Of a stretch of DNA of 64,000 bases, positions 48,500-59,130 are shown piece after piece (within the stretch, counting starts at the first letter, position 1; each line of letters opens with the position of its first letter). The notes under the pieces are model-generated. The model made no database searches. It had not been told where the DNA came from and worked only from the letters and a program-made list of their open reading frames with translations. Position numbers and translations under genes: made by a program. This stretch comes from Candida dubliniensis CD36 (lineage: Eukaryota > Ascomycota > Pichiomycetes > Serinales > Debaryomycetaceae): positions 496,001-560,000 of the forward strand of contig NC_012863.1 in NCBI RefSeq assembly GCF_000026945.1. Direction: 5' to 3'.

Positions 48500-50059
48500 T
48501 CAGGAAGCTTCTTCACTACTTGTATGTGCACTAACAAAAGCTAGGATCCAATTCAAATTAGTCAATAAAAACTTGCAACTTGATGTCCATTCTGAGTTTG
48601 AAGTGACTCTGATGCTTTTGCCACCTATTGTATCATCTTTTATCTTATAAGGCAATTCGATTTCTTGATCAATGGATGTCACTTTTGCCTCTATTAGTTT
48701 GACAATGTCTAAAAGTGCTATCATGGCCACATCTAATTTGTTAAAATTAAATAATTTCCCTAATGAAAATTCATCGGATGAATATAAATTTAAGACGGTT
48801 TTTGATTTGGTAGTTCCATCTATAGAATCTTTGGTATTGAATTTTATTATTTGAGATTGAGATCCCATAGGTACTAATTTATAATTCTTCAAATCCAATT
48901 TCAATCGCTTTATTATAAATACCAATAATAATACTATTTGGCCTAATGCAGCATTAATTTCTGGCCATATTATTTTGTGACCCAATCTGAACCCATTTAT
49001 AGTAGAAAATTTATCTTGACTATCACAAGATATATGAAATATCCTAGTATATATATTAAGATTTCGTAATTTATCAATGTGATCCAATTGAACATCATAA
49101 GCTGCTTTAGATTGCTCCAATTTCTTATTTTTCTCATTTAATTCCAATTGCAAATTGTTTTTCAACCTTAAAACAGAATTTAAGCCATTGTTTCGAAGGT
49201 TATCAAGTTCTTGCTCATAATCAGAAAGTTGAGCTTCTAATTCGGTTTTAGTTTGTTCTAGTTTTTTCAACTCTTTTAAATTCTCTTTTTCTAAAACAGT
49301 CAATTTTTGGAATTCTTGAATTGATTGATATAATTTTTGATCCAAATCTTGATGTAATAAATCAGGATTCACTATTTCGTTATTTTCATCATCTTCATTG
49401 TATAAGTCTAATTGACTATCTTTATCCTTCAATTTCCTTAAAAATGATAAATATGTCTCTTTCTCCTTCTGACTCTGATCAAATTTCAATTGATAGTTTT
49501 CAATTAATAATTTAGCACAATCCTCTGACAATGGATGATCAATTTCTTGGTTGTTGGATAATATTGCAAATATTTTATTTAATGTTTTTATTCGAGTGGA
49601 CATTCGGAAATCATTTCTCTCATCAGTAGATTGACTGCCAGCTTCATCTCCATCTTGACTTTTCTTTGAATTTTCTTCGAATTCATCCGACTCATTGAGC
49701 ACTAAATAGGAATTAGAATCAGAACTAAATTCAGAGTCACGGAGCTTTCGTTGCTGATTATGACCTTCACCTTCATATTCATCTTCCTCGTCATCTTCAT
49801 CATCTTCACTTTCAAAATAATTTCGGTGGTTAATGGGTTCTTGGTTGGTAATGCTTTGATACATCTCGAGTCTATCTTGAGAGATATAGTCTTGTGGATC
49901 CAAATCTTTCAAGATTTGTGAATTTGCCTTTCTGAATAGTTTATATTTCTTTTGGCTAACTAATAATTTTAGTTGTGATTCATTTAGATTTAATAAACTC
50001 TGATCTAAATTCAATGGAGTATCACACTTTTGGCACTCAAAAACTTGATTATTTGACAT
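48500..50059 (-). CDS. VPS30: Beclin-1 family protein Vps30/Atg6
   Basis: A 519-residue subunit of PI3-kinase complexes I and II (with Vps34 and Vps15), which act in autophagy and in vacuolar protein sorting. The plan is complete: an N-terminal zinc-ribbon-like CQKCDTPL with LDQSL, an acidic disordered region (about 80-150), a long coiled coil (about 195-330, KELKKLEQTKTELEAQLSDY) and the C-terminal beta-alpha repeated autophagy domain from about 335 (IFHISCDSQDKFSTINGFRLG, then WPEINAALGQIVLLL). It converges with the small membrane-protein gene. Confidence 0.94.
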   Translation of the reverse strand: MSNNQVFECQKCDTPLNLDQSLLNLNESQLKLLVSQKKYKLFRKANSQILKDLDPQDYISQDRLEMYQSITNQEPINHRNYFESEDDEDDEEDEYEGEGHNQQRKLRDSEFSSDSNSYLVLNESDEFEENSKKSQDGDEAGSQSTDERNDFRMSTRIKTLNKIFAILSNNQEIDHPLSEDCAKLLIENYQLKFDQSQKEKETYLSFLRKLKDKDSQLDLYNEDDENNEIVNPDLLHQDLDQKLYQSIQEFQKLTVLEKENLKELKKLEQTKTELEAQLSDYEQELDNLRNNGLNSVLRLKNNLQLELNEKNKKLEQSKAAYDVQLDHIDKLRNLNIYTRIFHISCDSQDKFSTINGFRLGHKIIWPEINAALGQIVLLLVFIIKRLKLDLKNYKLVPMGSQSQIIKFNTKDSIDGTTKSKTVLNLYSSDEFSLGKLFNFNKLDVAMIALLDIVKLIEAKVTSIDQEIELPYKIKDDTIGGKSIRVTSNSEWTSSCKFLLTNLNWILAFVSAHTSSEEAS

Positions 50060-50343
50060 GTATTATTTTTAATACTGTGGTGACAGGTTAAAGGGAACTC
50101 TTGCTTGTTTTTTTTTTTTTTGACTTCCTTCACTACTTTCTAAGAGTGGTTAGATAGATAGAAGGATCACTTTTTTTTTATGTGCTCACGATTATATTCT
50201 CTTAAATTTGCTCCACACTGGTTTTTGGTGTGGTAGATAGTGAAGACTCATCAACATTGCCTATGACACCACTCGGCTAATAACTCAAGAAATTTACTTC
50301 TTTATATATTGATAGAAAGAAAAAACACAAAGTTATACACTTA

Positions 50344-51348
50344 TTATACGTACAGTTTAATTTGATCCTGTAAATAGTCCCATACCTTCTTCCCATGCTT
50401 ATCGTCTTTCAAGTCTTGTCGAATCAACCCCAATTTCCCAAATGATATGACATGATCTCCTTTGTTTTTATTCGTTATTTCAGGAGACAATCCAGCAAAG
50501 AGTAAAGTATAGGCCCCCATTTTCTGGTCATGGAAAAACAAATCATATGCCATTTTTTTTAACCCGGTGAGATGTCGCTGGATTCCTGTTTTTAGATATC
50601 CTGGACACAATGAAAGACTTATTGCATTTGTATCTGGATAATGGATATTCCATTGTCTTGCTTGTATCAAATTAATTGCCTTACTTTGATCATACTTTCT
50701 CTTCAACCCTACATCGACAGATTTGAACTCCGGGTCTTGTAAATACATACCACCAATAGGTGAAAACATATGAGCAGTTGAACTAACCCAAACAATTCTT
50801 GACAAGTTTGGGGGATTCTTTTCAGCAGTCTTTCTGAATAATGGATCAAGTAAAGTTTGCAATAATTGAGGACCAATGCAATTCACCCCTAACTCCATCT
50901 GATAGTCCTGTTTTGTCTTCTGATCGGGTGGCGATTCCATAACACCTGCATTATGGTAAATGATGTCCAATCGGTGTTCACGTTGCAAGAACTCTGCGAC
51001 AGCTGGTTTAATTGAGTTCAAATCACTTAAATCAACTTGAATAAATTGTAAATTATCTCCAACATTCTTCAGATATTCCTCAGCCACTTCCAATTTGATT
51101 TTATCTATAGCTTCAAGTGATTTTTGTTTATTTCTTGCCCATATATAAATTCGTGCCTCAGTACTCCCAGCTAATAGTTTAGCTGTTTCATAACCAATTC
51201 CACTATTACCACCCGTAATCACAACTACTTTGTCTTTTAAAGTATCTGAAGAAATATCCTTTTCGGTAAAATGAGGATTACTTGGCCAAAATCCATAAAA
51301 TACTTGATACCATTCTTTAAATGATAGTTTGGGAAAGACTAAAGACAT
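50344..51348 (-). CDS. Short-chain dehydrogenase/reductase, classical type
   Basis: A 334-residue SDR enzyme. The NAD(P)-binding TGGNSGIG is at 45-52, the NAG motif at 133-135, the catalytic Ser at 189-190 (VWVSST), and the catalytic Tyr/Lys pair Y219-x3-K223 (YDQSK), all intact. The overall layout resembles retinol-dehydrogenase/WW-oxidoreductase-like fungal SDRs. A short N-terminal extension (SFKEWYQVFYGFWPSNPHFTEKD, split here as FKEWYQVFYGFWPS then NPHF) may be membrane-associating. The substrate cannot be deduced. Confidence 0.88.
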   Translation of the reverse strand: MSLVFPKLSFKEWYQVFYGFWPSNPHFTEKDISSDTLKDKVVVITGGNSGIGYETAKLLAGSTEARIYIWARNKQKSLEAIDKIKLEVAEEYLKNVGDNLQFIQVDLSDLNSIKPAVAEFLQREHRLDIIYHNAGVMESPPDQKTKQDYQMELGVNCIGPQLLQTLLDPLFRKTAEKNPPNLSRIVWVSSTAHMFSPIGGMYLQDPEFKSVDVGLKRKYDQSKAINLIQARQWNIHYPDTNAISLSLCPGYLKTGIQRHLTGLKKMAYDLFFHDQKMGAYTLLFAGLSPEITNKNKGDHVISFGKLGLIRQDLKDDKHGKKVWDYLQDQIKLYV

Positions 51349-51991
51349 TCTGAAGTTGGTTTTACTGCATATAAGGGGAGTTGTTAGCCCTAAATTATGA
51401 AAGAATCAATAGTTTATTTAACCAGTTTCGTTTGATCAGGTTGGAAAAATTGGTTGATGGCTAATATTCTCAAAAAAAGACCTAATTGTCTATACTTTGT
51501 TTTATTATTTAACTTTGCTAAAAACGGGTTGTACCTTTGTATATTGTTTAAACGTTCATTGTTGCTCTGATTCCCAGATTTTGGCCTCTCGTACACTACT
51601 GACAATTTCCTTCAACATCTCCCTCTTTCCAGCGATGGCTGGTTTAAGAGAAAAAAAAAAAATGTATGAAAAATTTTTTTGTAGACTTTTCCTTTACAAC
51701 TTTTTCTATTCTTCTTTAGTTTAACCAAAATTTAAAACTATGGTATAATCAATAGTATGTTATATATTACTTTTGAAATTGATTTGACAAACTATTCTTT
51801 ATTTTTTTGTGATGATAAAAATGTGTCTTTATGGTTTAAACACCTCATGTTAGCACAATGATTTCTCAATAGACTACAACGGTATCTGATTTATATATAT
51901 ATATATATATATAAAGAATTAAATCAATTTCAGTTTATACAAAGACATTGACAGATTTACTAACATATGAAATCAGTAACAACTAATTTTC
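51349..51991. other. Divergent intergenic of the SDR gene and SEN2
   Basis: Holds the predicted SEN2 leader intron (51755-51976) with a TA dinucleotide run inside it (about 51892-51912). It also holds a leftward 63-codon frame (51414-51605) that lacks an ATG: its first codon is TTG and a TGA lies three codons upstream. A separate ATG frame of 20 codons overlaps its start. I do not annotate that frame as a gene. Confidence 0.5.
51755..51976 (+). other. Predicted 5'-leader intron of SEN2
   Basis: Consensus splice signals in the right order: donor GTATGT at 51755-51760, branch point TACTAAC at 51958-51964, and acceptor CAG at 51974-51976, the first AG after the branch point. The length is 222 bases. 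The acceptor is 15 bases before the SEN2 ATG, and the three bases after it form a TAA in the SEN2 frame, so splicing would not extend the protein: the intron would be in the leader. The upstream exon contains a tiny ATG-GTA-TAA frame. Confidence 0.6.
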
Positions 51992-53161
51992 ATGGGTAAA
52001 AAAAATAACAAACTTTTAAATAAAATATATAGTCAACCATTACCAATTACGTTAACTTCTAGCAAGTATAATGTTTCACTACCCAACTTGTATCCCCATA
52101 ATCCAATTTCATGGATTTGGTATATGATAAGGTATTGTCAAATAAATATAGTTTATCAAGTACCAGAATTAGACAATCCACCTCTCTCTGTGATTTACGA
52201 GAATCAAATTTTCAAAGTCATTGATCCCGAATCCATGCTCAAATTATGGAGACAAGGTTTCTTTGGGAAGGGAATATTATCCAGATCTGAACCAACATGG
52301 GAGAAACGTACAATCACCAGGTTGAATTTAGATAAAGCCAATAGTGGTAAAGATTTGGCAATGGAAGACATTACTAAAAAGAGACGTGAAGAGCGAAAGT
52401 TTTTCAAATTGGAGCGTGCTAGATTTCAAGAATTAGAATTGAAGAAAAGACAGGGTATAATTACTGAGAAGGAGGTGGATGAAATGAACAAGTTAGAATC
52501 TCAATTGACTGAATTACGGAAAACTCAAGTTAGATTTGATAAACTGGAAAATGGTGAGGTAAATGAAGTTCATATCAGAGACGAGGATGAGGACATAATA
52601 ACTGAAAATGGGGAATTGTTGCCCTTGGAGTTTTTACAATTGCAAGAAGTTGAAGCATTCTTTTTAAAGTTTGCTTTGCAAAGAGTTGATATCGTTAATG
52701 TTGATTCACTTTTAGATTTATTCTATAAATGCTGTTCACACCATAGCTTTTCGGCCATTCCTACTTCAAATAACCAATTCGTTATTGAATACATTGCATA
52801 TCATTATTTCCGAACTAATGGTTGGTGTGTTCGGTCAGGTATCAAATTTGGTACAGACTTCTTACTATACAAGCGTGGTCCTCCGTTTACACATGCAGAA
52901 TTTTGTGTTTTGGTCATGACAAAGGATTCTAAATACGATTGGTTCCAGATTGCTGCTAAAGCCAGAGTCATAGGAAGTGTGAAAAAAACATTTGTTCTAT
53001 GCTATATAGATTATCCAACTCAAGAAGAATTTGATCATATATTGCAGAAACAGCATGAAAAAGATATTGACCATGGTTTATTGTTGAAAGAATTACTAAA
53101 CAAATACAAAATTTCGGAAGTAATTTATAAACGTTGGAATCCTAGCCGGACTAGAGATTGA
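51992..53161 (+). CDS. SEN2: tRNA-splicing endonuclease catalytic subunit Sen2
   Basis: A 389-residue subunit of the heterotetrameric SEN complex. Sen2 cuts the 5' splice site of intron-containing tRNAs; in yeast the complex works at the mitochondrial surface. The C-terminal nuclease domain (about 260-370) contains HYFRTNGWCVRSGIKFGTDF and the catalytic triad Y293, H301, K332, with exactly the 8- and 31-residue spacings of S. cerevisiae Sen2 (Y289/H297/K328). The N-terminal half has the Sen2-specific HNPISWIW and GKGILSRSEPTW blocks and a charged helical middle (about 125-185). It ends KRWNPSRTRD, close to the yeast end. Confidence 0.96.
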   Translation: MGKKNNKLLNKIYSQPLPITLTSSKYNVSLPNLYPHNPISWIWYMIRYCQINIVYQVPELDNPPLSVIYENQIFKVIDPESMLKLWRQGFFGKGILSRSEPTWEKRTITRLNLDKANSGKDLAMEDITKKRREERKFFKLERARFQELELKKRQGIITEKEVDEMNKLESQLTELRKTQVRFDKLENGEVNEVHIRDEDEDIITENGELLPLEFLQLQEVEAFFLKFALQRVDIVNVDSLLDLFYKCCSHHSFSAIPTSNNQFVIEYIAYHYFRTNGWCVRSGIKFGTDFLLYKRGPPFTHAEFCVLVMTKDSKYDWFQIAAKARVIGSVKKTFVLCYIDYPTQEEFDHILQKQHEKDIDHGLLLKELLNKYKISEVIYKRWNPSRTRD

Positions 53162-53599
53162 GAAGGAGAGAATGAAAGAAAAATGTAAATGTAATAAGTA
53201 TAGGTATAATTTCTGTCAATATATGTGATTTATAAATAGATACATATACGTGTACACTAATGGATATAATTGTTGACACCTTTTTATTTGTGAAATTGTA
53301 TATATGTACACGACCATACTCATCTCATCTTTTTTTGTTGGAAGTAAGATGATTGATGATCTATAAATACGACCAAAATTTTCTCACTTTCAATTTTGAT
53401 AGAAAATTTCTCGATTTTGCCTTTCTCTCTTTTTTTTTTTTTTTGTTATGGTGAATCAGTTAGCTGTTAACAGTTTTTACGTGTACAGAAGGAGAAAAAA
53501 AAAAATAACACCGGAATCTGAACACGAACAAAGTTAAAAGGGCTTTTTTATTATTGTATGGCATGTTCGTGTATTTTTGGATAAAATCATTATAATAGA
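53162..53599. other. Intergenic: SEN2 3' end and BUR6 promoter
   Basis: No gene. AT-rich; a T run at 53429-53444 and an A-rich stretch near 53495-53506 upstream of BUR6. Nothing else seen. Confidence 0.5.
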
Positions 53600-54040
53600 A
53601 TGTCAAATTTACAGGATTTAATAAACCACGATGATGATGGTGATTACCTACCATCCCCATCTCCACCACAACAACAGCCACAACACGCAAGTTCTCTGGA
53701 ACTGAAAGCTTCTACTACTGAAGATTTACCTGATTCAATAACTCAAGAACATATATTGACAAGTTTTGAAAAAATAAAAACTCATTTCCCGGCTGCAAGG
53801 ATTAAAAAAATTATGCAAAGCGATGAAGAAATTGGAAAAGTTGCTCAAGCTACACCGGTTATAGTTGGTAGAGCATTAGAAATATTTATGGCCAACTTAG
53901 TTGAAGTGTCATTATTAGAAGCCAAAAAACAAGGGGTCAAAAGAATCACTGCTTCACATGTTAAATCGGCAATTGAAAACACTGAACAATTTGATTTTTT
54001 GGTGGAAGCTGTTGAAAAATATCCATCTTTGAAAAATTGA
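53600..54040 (+). CDS. BUR6: Negative cofactor 2 alpha subunit (NC2alpha/DRAP1) Bur6
   Basis: A 146-residue histone-fold protein that pairs with NC2beta (Ncb2) and binds TBP-DNA to regulate RNA polymerase II initiation. The histone fold (about 55-140) carries the NC2alpha block THFPAARIKKIMQSDEEIGK followed by VAQATPVIVGRALEIFM and ITASHVKSAI. The N-terminal 50 residues are acidic, Pro/Gln-rich and disordered. CTG codons at residues 33 and 35 are Ser in this clade, which extends the local Ser run. Family identity is clear. Confidence 0.95.
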   Translation: MSNLQDLINHDDDGDYLPSPSPPQQQPQHASSLELKASTTEDLPDSITQEHILTSFEKIKTHFPAARIKKIMQSDEEIGKVAQATPVIVGRALEIFMANLVEVSLLEAKKQGVKRITASHVKSAIENTEQFDFLVEAVEKYPSLKN

Positions 54041-55105
54041 AGTGAATGTTTCATAACTGTATGCTGCTTATGCTTGACATTGCATCATGCAATGATTGAT
54101 ATGAATTATTATTATTATTATTATTATCGGGTGACAAGTTGTTTGTTTCATTTATAGAAGGGTTTTTTTTTTTTTTTGCTTGTTTTTATCTTATTTTGTT
54201 CAGTTCAATTCTTTTAGCATATAATCATATTTAAAAATTCTATGGAAAGCAAAAAGTAGAGATGCAAATTAGAAAGTGTATATTATTAACTAATCTGATT
54301 GATTGCCAATTTGGTAATTAAAAAGAATAACTGTAAAATAGAATCCAAACTTAGGGCAGTTCTTTTTGTAATATAGGGTGCCAATTCTTTTTCTTTTCAT
54401 TTTCGTGGAATGGCTGTCGTAAAATTGGAATATTCCATGTTACTACTTACACGATGCCAACCTATTAGCATTGTCGTTAAGAAAAAGAAATACAATTAAT
54501 CGTCAATAAACATAGAAAAACAGCAAAGTATTGTTTATTAGAGAGTTAGATCTCTCCGAAAACTAATTCCAGACTTCTATTTCGTCCCCCATAAATAAAA
54601 ATTAGACGCAATTAAGTAAACCCCATACACGGTAGCAACCAACATATTCAATTTGAAGGAAATTTTAGACAATATTCTTTATTCATGAACATATTACAAA
54701 TTAGTCAATAATTAGTAACGGATTGGAGGAGGGGTGTTTGAAAAGGACCAAATGTTGATCAATATTTGCCATTAGAAACACCCTAATCGAGATTATGTGG
54801 GGACGTAAGAGAAAGCAATAAAGGAAGATATTAGTAAATAGTTAGAAATTGATAATGGAAACCGACAGCAATGTTTTGGTTTGTCTATCCTTCTAAAATA
54901 GCAATGATCCTGCACACAACTCACCGTATGATATCATGTTTTGGAAAGAGACTATAAATGTTTCATTGTGTTATACACTTTTAATCAAACAAAGGTTATA
55001 AATACTTTGGACAGATAACTAGTTTTATTTTTCAATTCTACTGTTACTCTTACTCCTTTTTTTTTTTTAACAACTCACTAGAACTTTTTATTTGTTAACT
55101 TTATA
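54041..55105. other. Intergenic: BUR6 3' end and FGGY kinase promoter
   Basis: No gene seen. A 17-base hairpin-like repeat lies at 54078-54094. An ATT microsatellite follows at about 54106-54127, a T run at 54163-54177, and a T-rich tract sits close to the kinase ATG (about 55057-55069). Confidence 0.5.
54078..54094. repeat. Perfect inverted repeat, 8-bp arms and 1-base loop
   Basis: CATTGCAT, C, ATGCAATG. It lies 38 bases after the BUR6 stop, so it would sit in the 3' UTR or near the 3' end of the mRNA. Confidence 0.7.
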
Positions 55106-57343
55106 ATGGTACAGAATAAGTCGAATTTAAGTCTTGCCAATAGAAGGCAATCATCATTCTTTCGTCAATTACCACCAGCAGAACCAGATATTTATTATGT
55201 TGGGGTTGATGTTGGTACTGGGTCAGCCCGGGCTTGTTTAATTGACACAAATGGGATTATTTTGGGATTGGCAGAACGTCCAATTAAACGTCAAGAATTA
55301 CAAGCAAATTATATCACTCAAAATTCTACGGAAATTTGGGATGCTATTTGTTATTGTGTTAGATCTTGTCTTAGAGACTCTGGAGTACAACCAGAAGATG
55401 TCTTTGGTATAGGTTTTGATGCTACATGTTCCTTAGTGGCAATTTCTGAACTGACCGATCAACCAGTTTCTGTTGGCCCCAACTTTAACAATGATAAGGA
55501 GAATATTATTTTATGGATGGATCACCGTGCTGTTGACGAGACCAATGCAATTAATGCTACTGACGATAAATGCTTGAAATATGTCGGTGGACAAATGTCA
55601 ATTGAGATGGAATTGCCTAAAATGAAGTGGTTGAAACATCACAAACCTGGTGGAATTAAAGATTGTAAATTCTATGATTTGGCTGATTATTTGGTTCACA
55701 AGGCAACTGGTACTGAAACTAGAAGTTACTGTTCTGTTGTTTGTAAACAAGGGTTTGTGCCAATTGGTGTTGAAGGCAGTGAAACTGGTTGGTCTGAAGA
55801 TTTCTTATTGTCAGTAGATATGCCTGAGTTGGTTGAAGACGATTTCAGAAGATTAGGTGGTATTCCTGGGAAAAACGGTAAATATTTGACTGCTGGTGAT
55901 GCCGTTGGGAAATTGACTCCTGAATCTGCTGAGGAATTGGGTTTAACCTCAGAATGTATTGTCGGATCTCCTGTTATTGATGCTTATGCCGGATGGGTTG
56001 GTACAGTTGCCGCTAAAGCCGATATTCCTGCATTACAAGAGGAAGATGCTCATTCTGATGGATCAATTGGAACTGCCTGTGGCAGATTGGCTGCTGTTGC
56101 TGGGACTTCCACGTGCCATATAGCCATGACGAAAGAGCCCTGTTTTGTTCAAGGTGTTTGGGGTCCATATAAGAATGTGATGGCTGAGGGTTATTGGTTG
56201 GCAGAAGGTGGCCAATCTATTACAGGTCAATTGCTTGCTCATGTGTTAGCTATCCACCCAGCTAACCATGACTTGATAAGAAGTGCAGAACAATCCAATA
56301 TTTCCAAATTTGAGTATTTGAATTCGATTTTAGAAGGATTAGTCAATGATAAGAATGAAAGATCTGTCGTATCTTTGGCCAAGCACATGTTTTTCTATGG
56401 AGATTTCCATGGTAACAGATCCCCGATTGCTGATCCAAGAATGAAGGCAAGCATTATTGGGCAATCAATGGATAACTCATTAGAAGATTTGGCAATTCAA
56501 TATTTTGGTGCTTGTGAATTTATTGCTCAACAGACAAGACAAATTATTGAAGAGATGGAAAAGTCTGGCCACAAGATTTCATGTATCTTCATGAGTGGTG
56601 GTCAAAGTAGAAATGGTTTATTGATGAGATTATTAGCTGATTGTACCGGGTTACCAGTTATTATTCCAAGATACATAGATGCTGCAGTTGTTTTTGGTGC
56701 CTCGTTATTGGGAGCTGTCGCCGCAGAAGATGCAGTTGCTGAACATTGCAGAGATAAAACGAGGTCAAGAAGATCTTCTTCATTTTTAGGTAAAGGTTCT
56801 CACACCAACTTGAAAGACAGAGGCTCAATTTCTCCATACACTGCCCCATCTGCTACTTCAACCACCAATTTAAGCATGTTAGCTTATGCAGAATCTCACC
56901 AAGGGCCAGCTCAATTGACACCAATGAATGAGGAAACTGATTACTTTAATCAAACTGTTCAACAAAAAGGGGGAGCAGCAGCTGATTCCCGCAATTCGGC
57001 TATCAAGAGTGATGACGAGTCTGATGATGACACCACATTATCATTTGGTTCTAAACAACAAACACAAAAAGGGCTTTCACAAAAGTTGGCAAGTTTGAAT
57101 TTGAAACCATTAACTGCTGCCACCACCAAGCCCAATGCTCCTGGGGCTGCATTGTGGAAGGTTATGAAAAAGATGACTGGTCCTGGTAAAGTTATTTATC
57201 CTCATCCTGATGATAATCCTGAACGTAGATTATTGGATGTCAAATATAAGATTTTCTTGGAACAATGTTATAGTCAAAGGAAATTCAGAGATATGGTTGA
57301 TAAAATCGAATTAGAAAATGCAAAGCTTGCCCAAAAACATTAA
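55106..57343 (+). CDS. FGGY-family carbohydrate kinase (YDR109C-like)
   Basis: A 745-residue sugar kinase. The FGGY N-domain starts with the phosphate-binding GVDVGTGSARACLID (about 33-47), followed by GFDATCS (about 115-121). The C-domain contains GTSTCHIAM, EGGQSITG and the ATP-binding FMSGGQSRNGLLMRLLAD, then AAVVFGASLLGAV. The core ends near 555. The remaining 190 residues are a Ser-rich, probably disordered extension with a basic RRSSSF site and a conserved-looking tail (KFRDMVDKIELENA). The layout matches S. cerevisiae YDR109C and the FGGY D-ribulose/pentulose kinase group; the exact substrate is inferred, not shown. Confidence 0.9.
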   Translation: MVQNKSNLSLANRRQSSFFRQLPPAEPDIYYVGVDVGTGSARACLIDTNGIILGLAERPIKRQELQANYITQNSTEIWDAICYCVRSCLRDSGVQPEDVFGIGFDATCSLVAISELTDQPVSVGPNFNNDKENIILWMDHRAVDETNAINATDDKCLKYVGGQMSIEMELPKMKWLKHHKPGGIKDCKFYDLADYLVHKATGTETRSYCSVVCKQGFVPIGVEGSETGWSEDFLLSVDMPELVEDDFRRLGGIPGKNGKYLTAGDAVGKLTPESAEELGLTSECIVGSPVIDAYAGWVGTVAAKADIPALQEEDAHSDGSIGTACGRLAAVAGTSTCHIAMTKEPCFVQGVWGPYKNVMAEGYWLAEGGQSITGQLLAHVLAIHPANHDLIRSAEQSNISKFEYLNSILEGLVNDKNERSVVSLAKHMFFYGDFHGNRSPIADPRMKASIIGQSMDNSLEDLAIQYFGACEFIAQQTRQIIEEMEKSGHKISCIFMSGGQSRNGLLMRLLADCTGLPVIIPRYIDAAVVFGASLLGAVAAEDAVAEHCRDKTRSRRSSSFLGKGSHTNLKDRGSISPYTAPSATSTTNLSMLAYAESHQGPAQLTPMNEETDYFNQTVQQKGGAAADSRNSAIKSDDESDDDTTLSFGSKQQTQKGLSQKLASLNLKPLTAATTKPNAPGAALWKVMKKMTGPGKVIYPHPDDNPERRLLDVKYKIFLEQCYSQRKFRDMVDKIELENAKLAQKH

Positions 57344-57373
57344 GTAAACATGATGTGTACGACGATAGTGAAA

Positions 57374-57406
<33 letters not shown>

Positions 57407-58607
57407 GTTAGATGCTTTCCAACAGAGCTCAGAGAATGTTCTTTTGTTTTCTTTCCAGAAAAGACCGATCTGCAAATGTGGAGATAAACAGATCAACCAA
57501 TCTTTTATGCAGTTATGATATCGAAGTGACCTTGATAGATGCCTCCTAAATTGTAATATTTTCCCGTAATGATGCAAGTACATGCACATCGATTATGAAC
57601 AAAGAATAAAATACGACCCCTCAGAGATAATTAAATGTATCGTTAGTGTGTAAAAACTGGTTACATTGAGTTAAGCGATTCATCCATCAAGAATTTGTGG
57701 CAACTCTTCCCCTCACTAATGTGGCTACATTTATTTTAATATCACGTCATATTTCGTATACGATGACCTATCCACACAATATTTTATGGTGGAGAACACG
57801 AAAACTACAACATGCTTAAATTCCAAACTACTTTGCCAGTCTCGTAATGTTCTTGAGCGTAAAAGCAGTTAATTATAATAGAAGTAAATTAGATTAAATA
57901 CGCCGTTACAATATTTTCATGAATTTTGTCACTAGACTTTACAAACACAACACCTTTTTTCAATAGAAATAGATTATCTAGGTTATCGGTAAAGAGAAGA
58001 AAAGAAAATGATAATGTGCATAATCTTACATGGATCTTTGTTTTGTTCTTTGTAACCATTTTCGCTAGCTCCCAGAATTAAACGGCTGTTGCAAATCCAA
58101 AAAAAAAATTTTATTGTCGAATTCCTTGATGTATAGATTGTGTAACAAAGTCGTCAAAATCACGAACTGTGAAAAATAATGGGATCATGTAAGGGCTGTT
58201 GCTGGGTTCTTGATTTTTTTTTTTTTTGGAGGGTGTTTGTTTTACACTTTTGATTCTTTATTATAGTTTCGAAGAGTTTCCTAGGAACTTGAGAACTTGT
58301 AGGAGAACACTAATAAGAAGTTGGTATTTCTTGAGTGAAAGTTATAATCTTAAGAATGTATTGTAAAGTAAGATATGGATATAAAAGAAAAGATATAAAA
58401 AGTCCTATAAAAAGTATATAAAGATCACATAGAATAGAATATTTGCACACAAAATAAAAGTAGTGCAAATTTGACAGAAATGTAAAATCAAACAAGGGTG
58501 AGACAATTTACCCGAGCTGCCTTTAATTTTTCCTTCTGTTGTTAACAAAGATAAGAATCTTATTGTTGTAAATTAAACCAATGAGATTCTGGAAAAATTA
58601 CATCAGG

Positions 58608-58615
58608 TCACGTGA
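58608..58615. promoter_or_regulatory. Cbf1-type E-box TCACGTGA
   Basis: Perfect 8-bp palindrome TCACGTGA, the preferred site of Cbf1, which works with Met4/Met28 on sulfur-assimilation genes. It lies 1143 bases upstream of the SUL2 ATG. Confidence 0.55.
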
Positions 58616-59130
58616 AAAAAGAATTGGCTGCGAAATTACTGTGTCAATGTATCTGCGTTTTTAGACTAACGGCGAGATCAAAAAAAAACCTTCATTTGCC
58701 ATCTCAACAGGTATTTAAAAACGTCCATAAATTAGAATTGTAAATAGTTATGAGACCCCTCCACGCCAAGATATGTATAGAGAAGGAAAGAAAGTTTTTT
58801 ATTTTGAATTGGTTTGGTACTAGTAAGTAAAGTTTAATAGATGTAACTCGTAAAGGCAAATGTTGAGATTTTGACTGCAACCAAAAAAAAAAAAAAAAAA
58901 GAAACCACCATCACTCACTGTTTGGACTGAATTGTAAGAATGGTCGAAAGGCCCCCTTTTACAGATAATGGCAATCCAAAAATCAAAGACAATAGCCGCT
59001 CGTTAACACAACAATGTGTTAAATAATCACACATGCTTATTGTAGATTGTTGTGGTTGTTGTTGTTATTGTTATTGTTATGGAAATTACCGAATTAATAA
59101 ATAAATTAGTTAATTTAAATCTTCAAGTCG

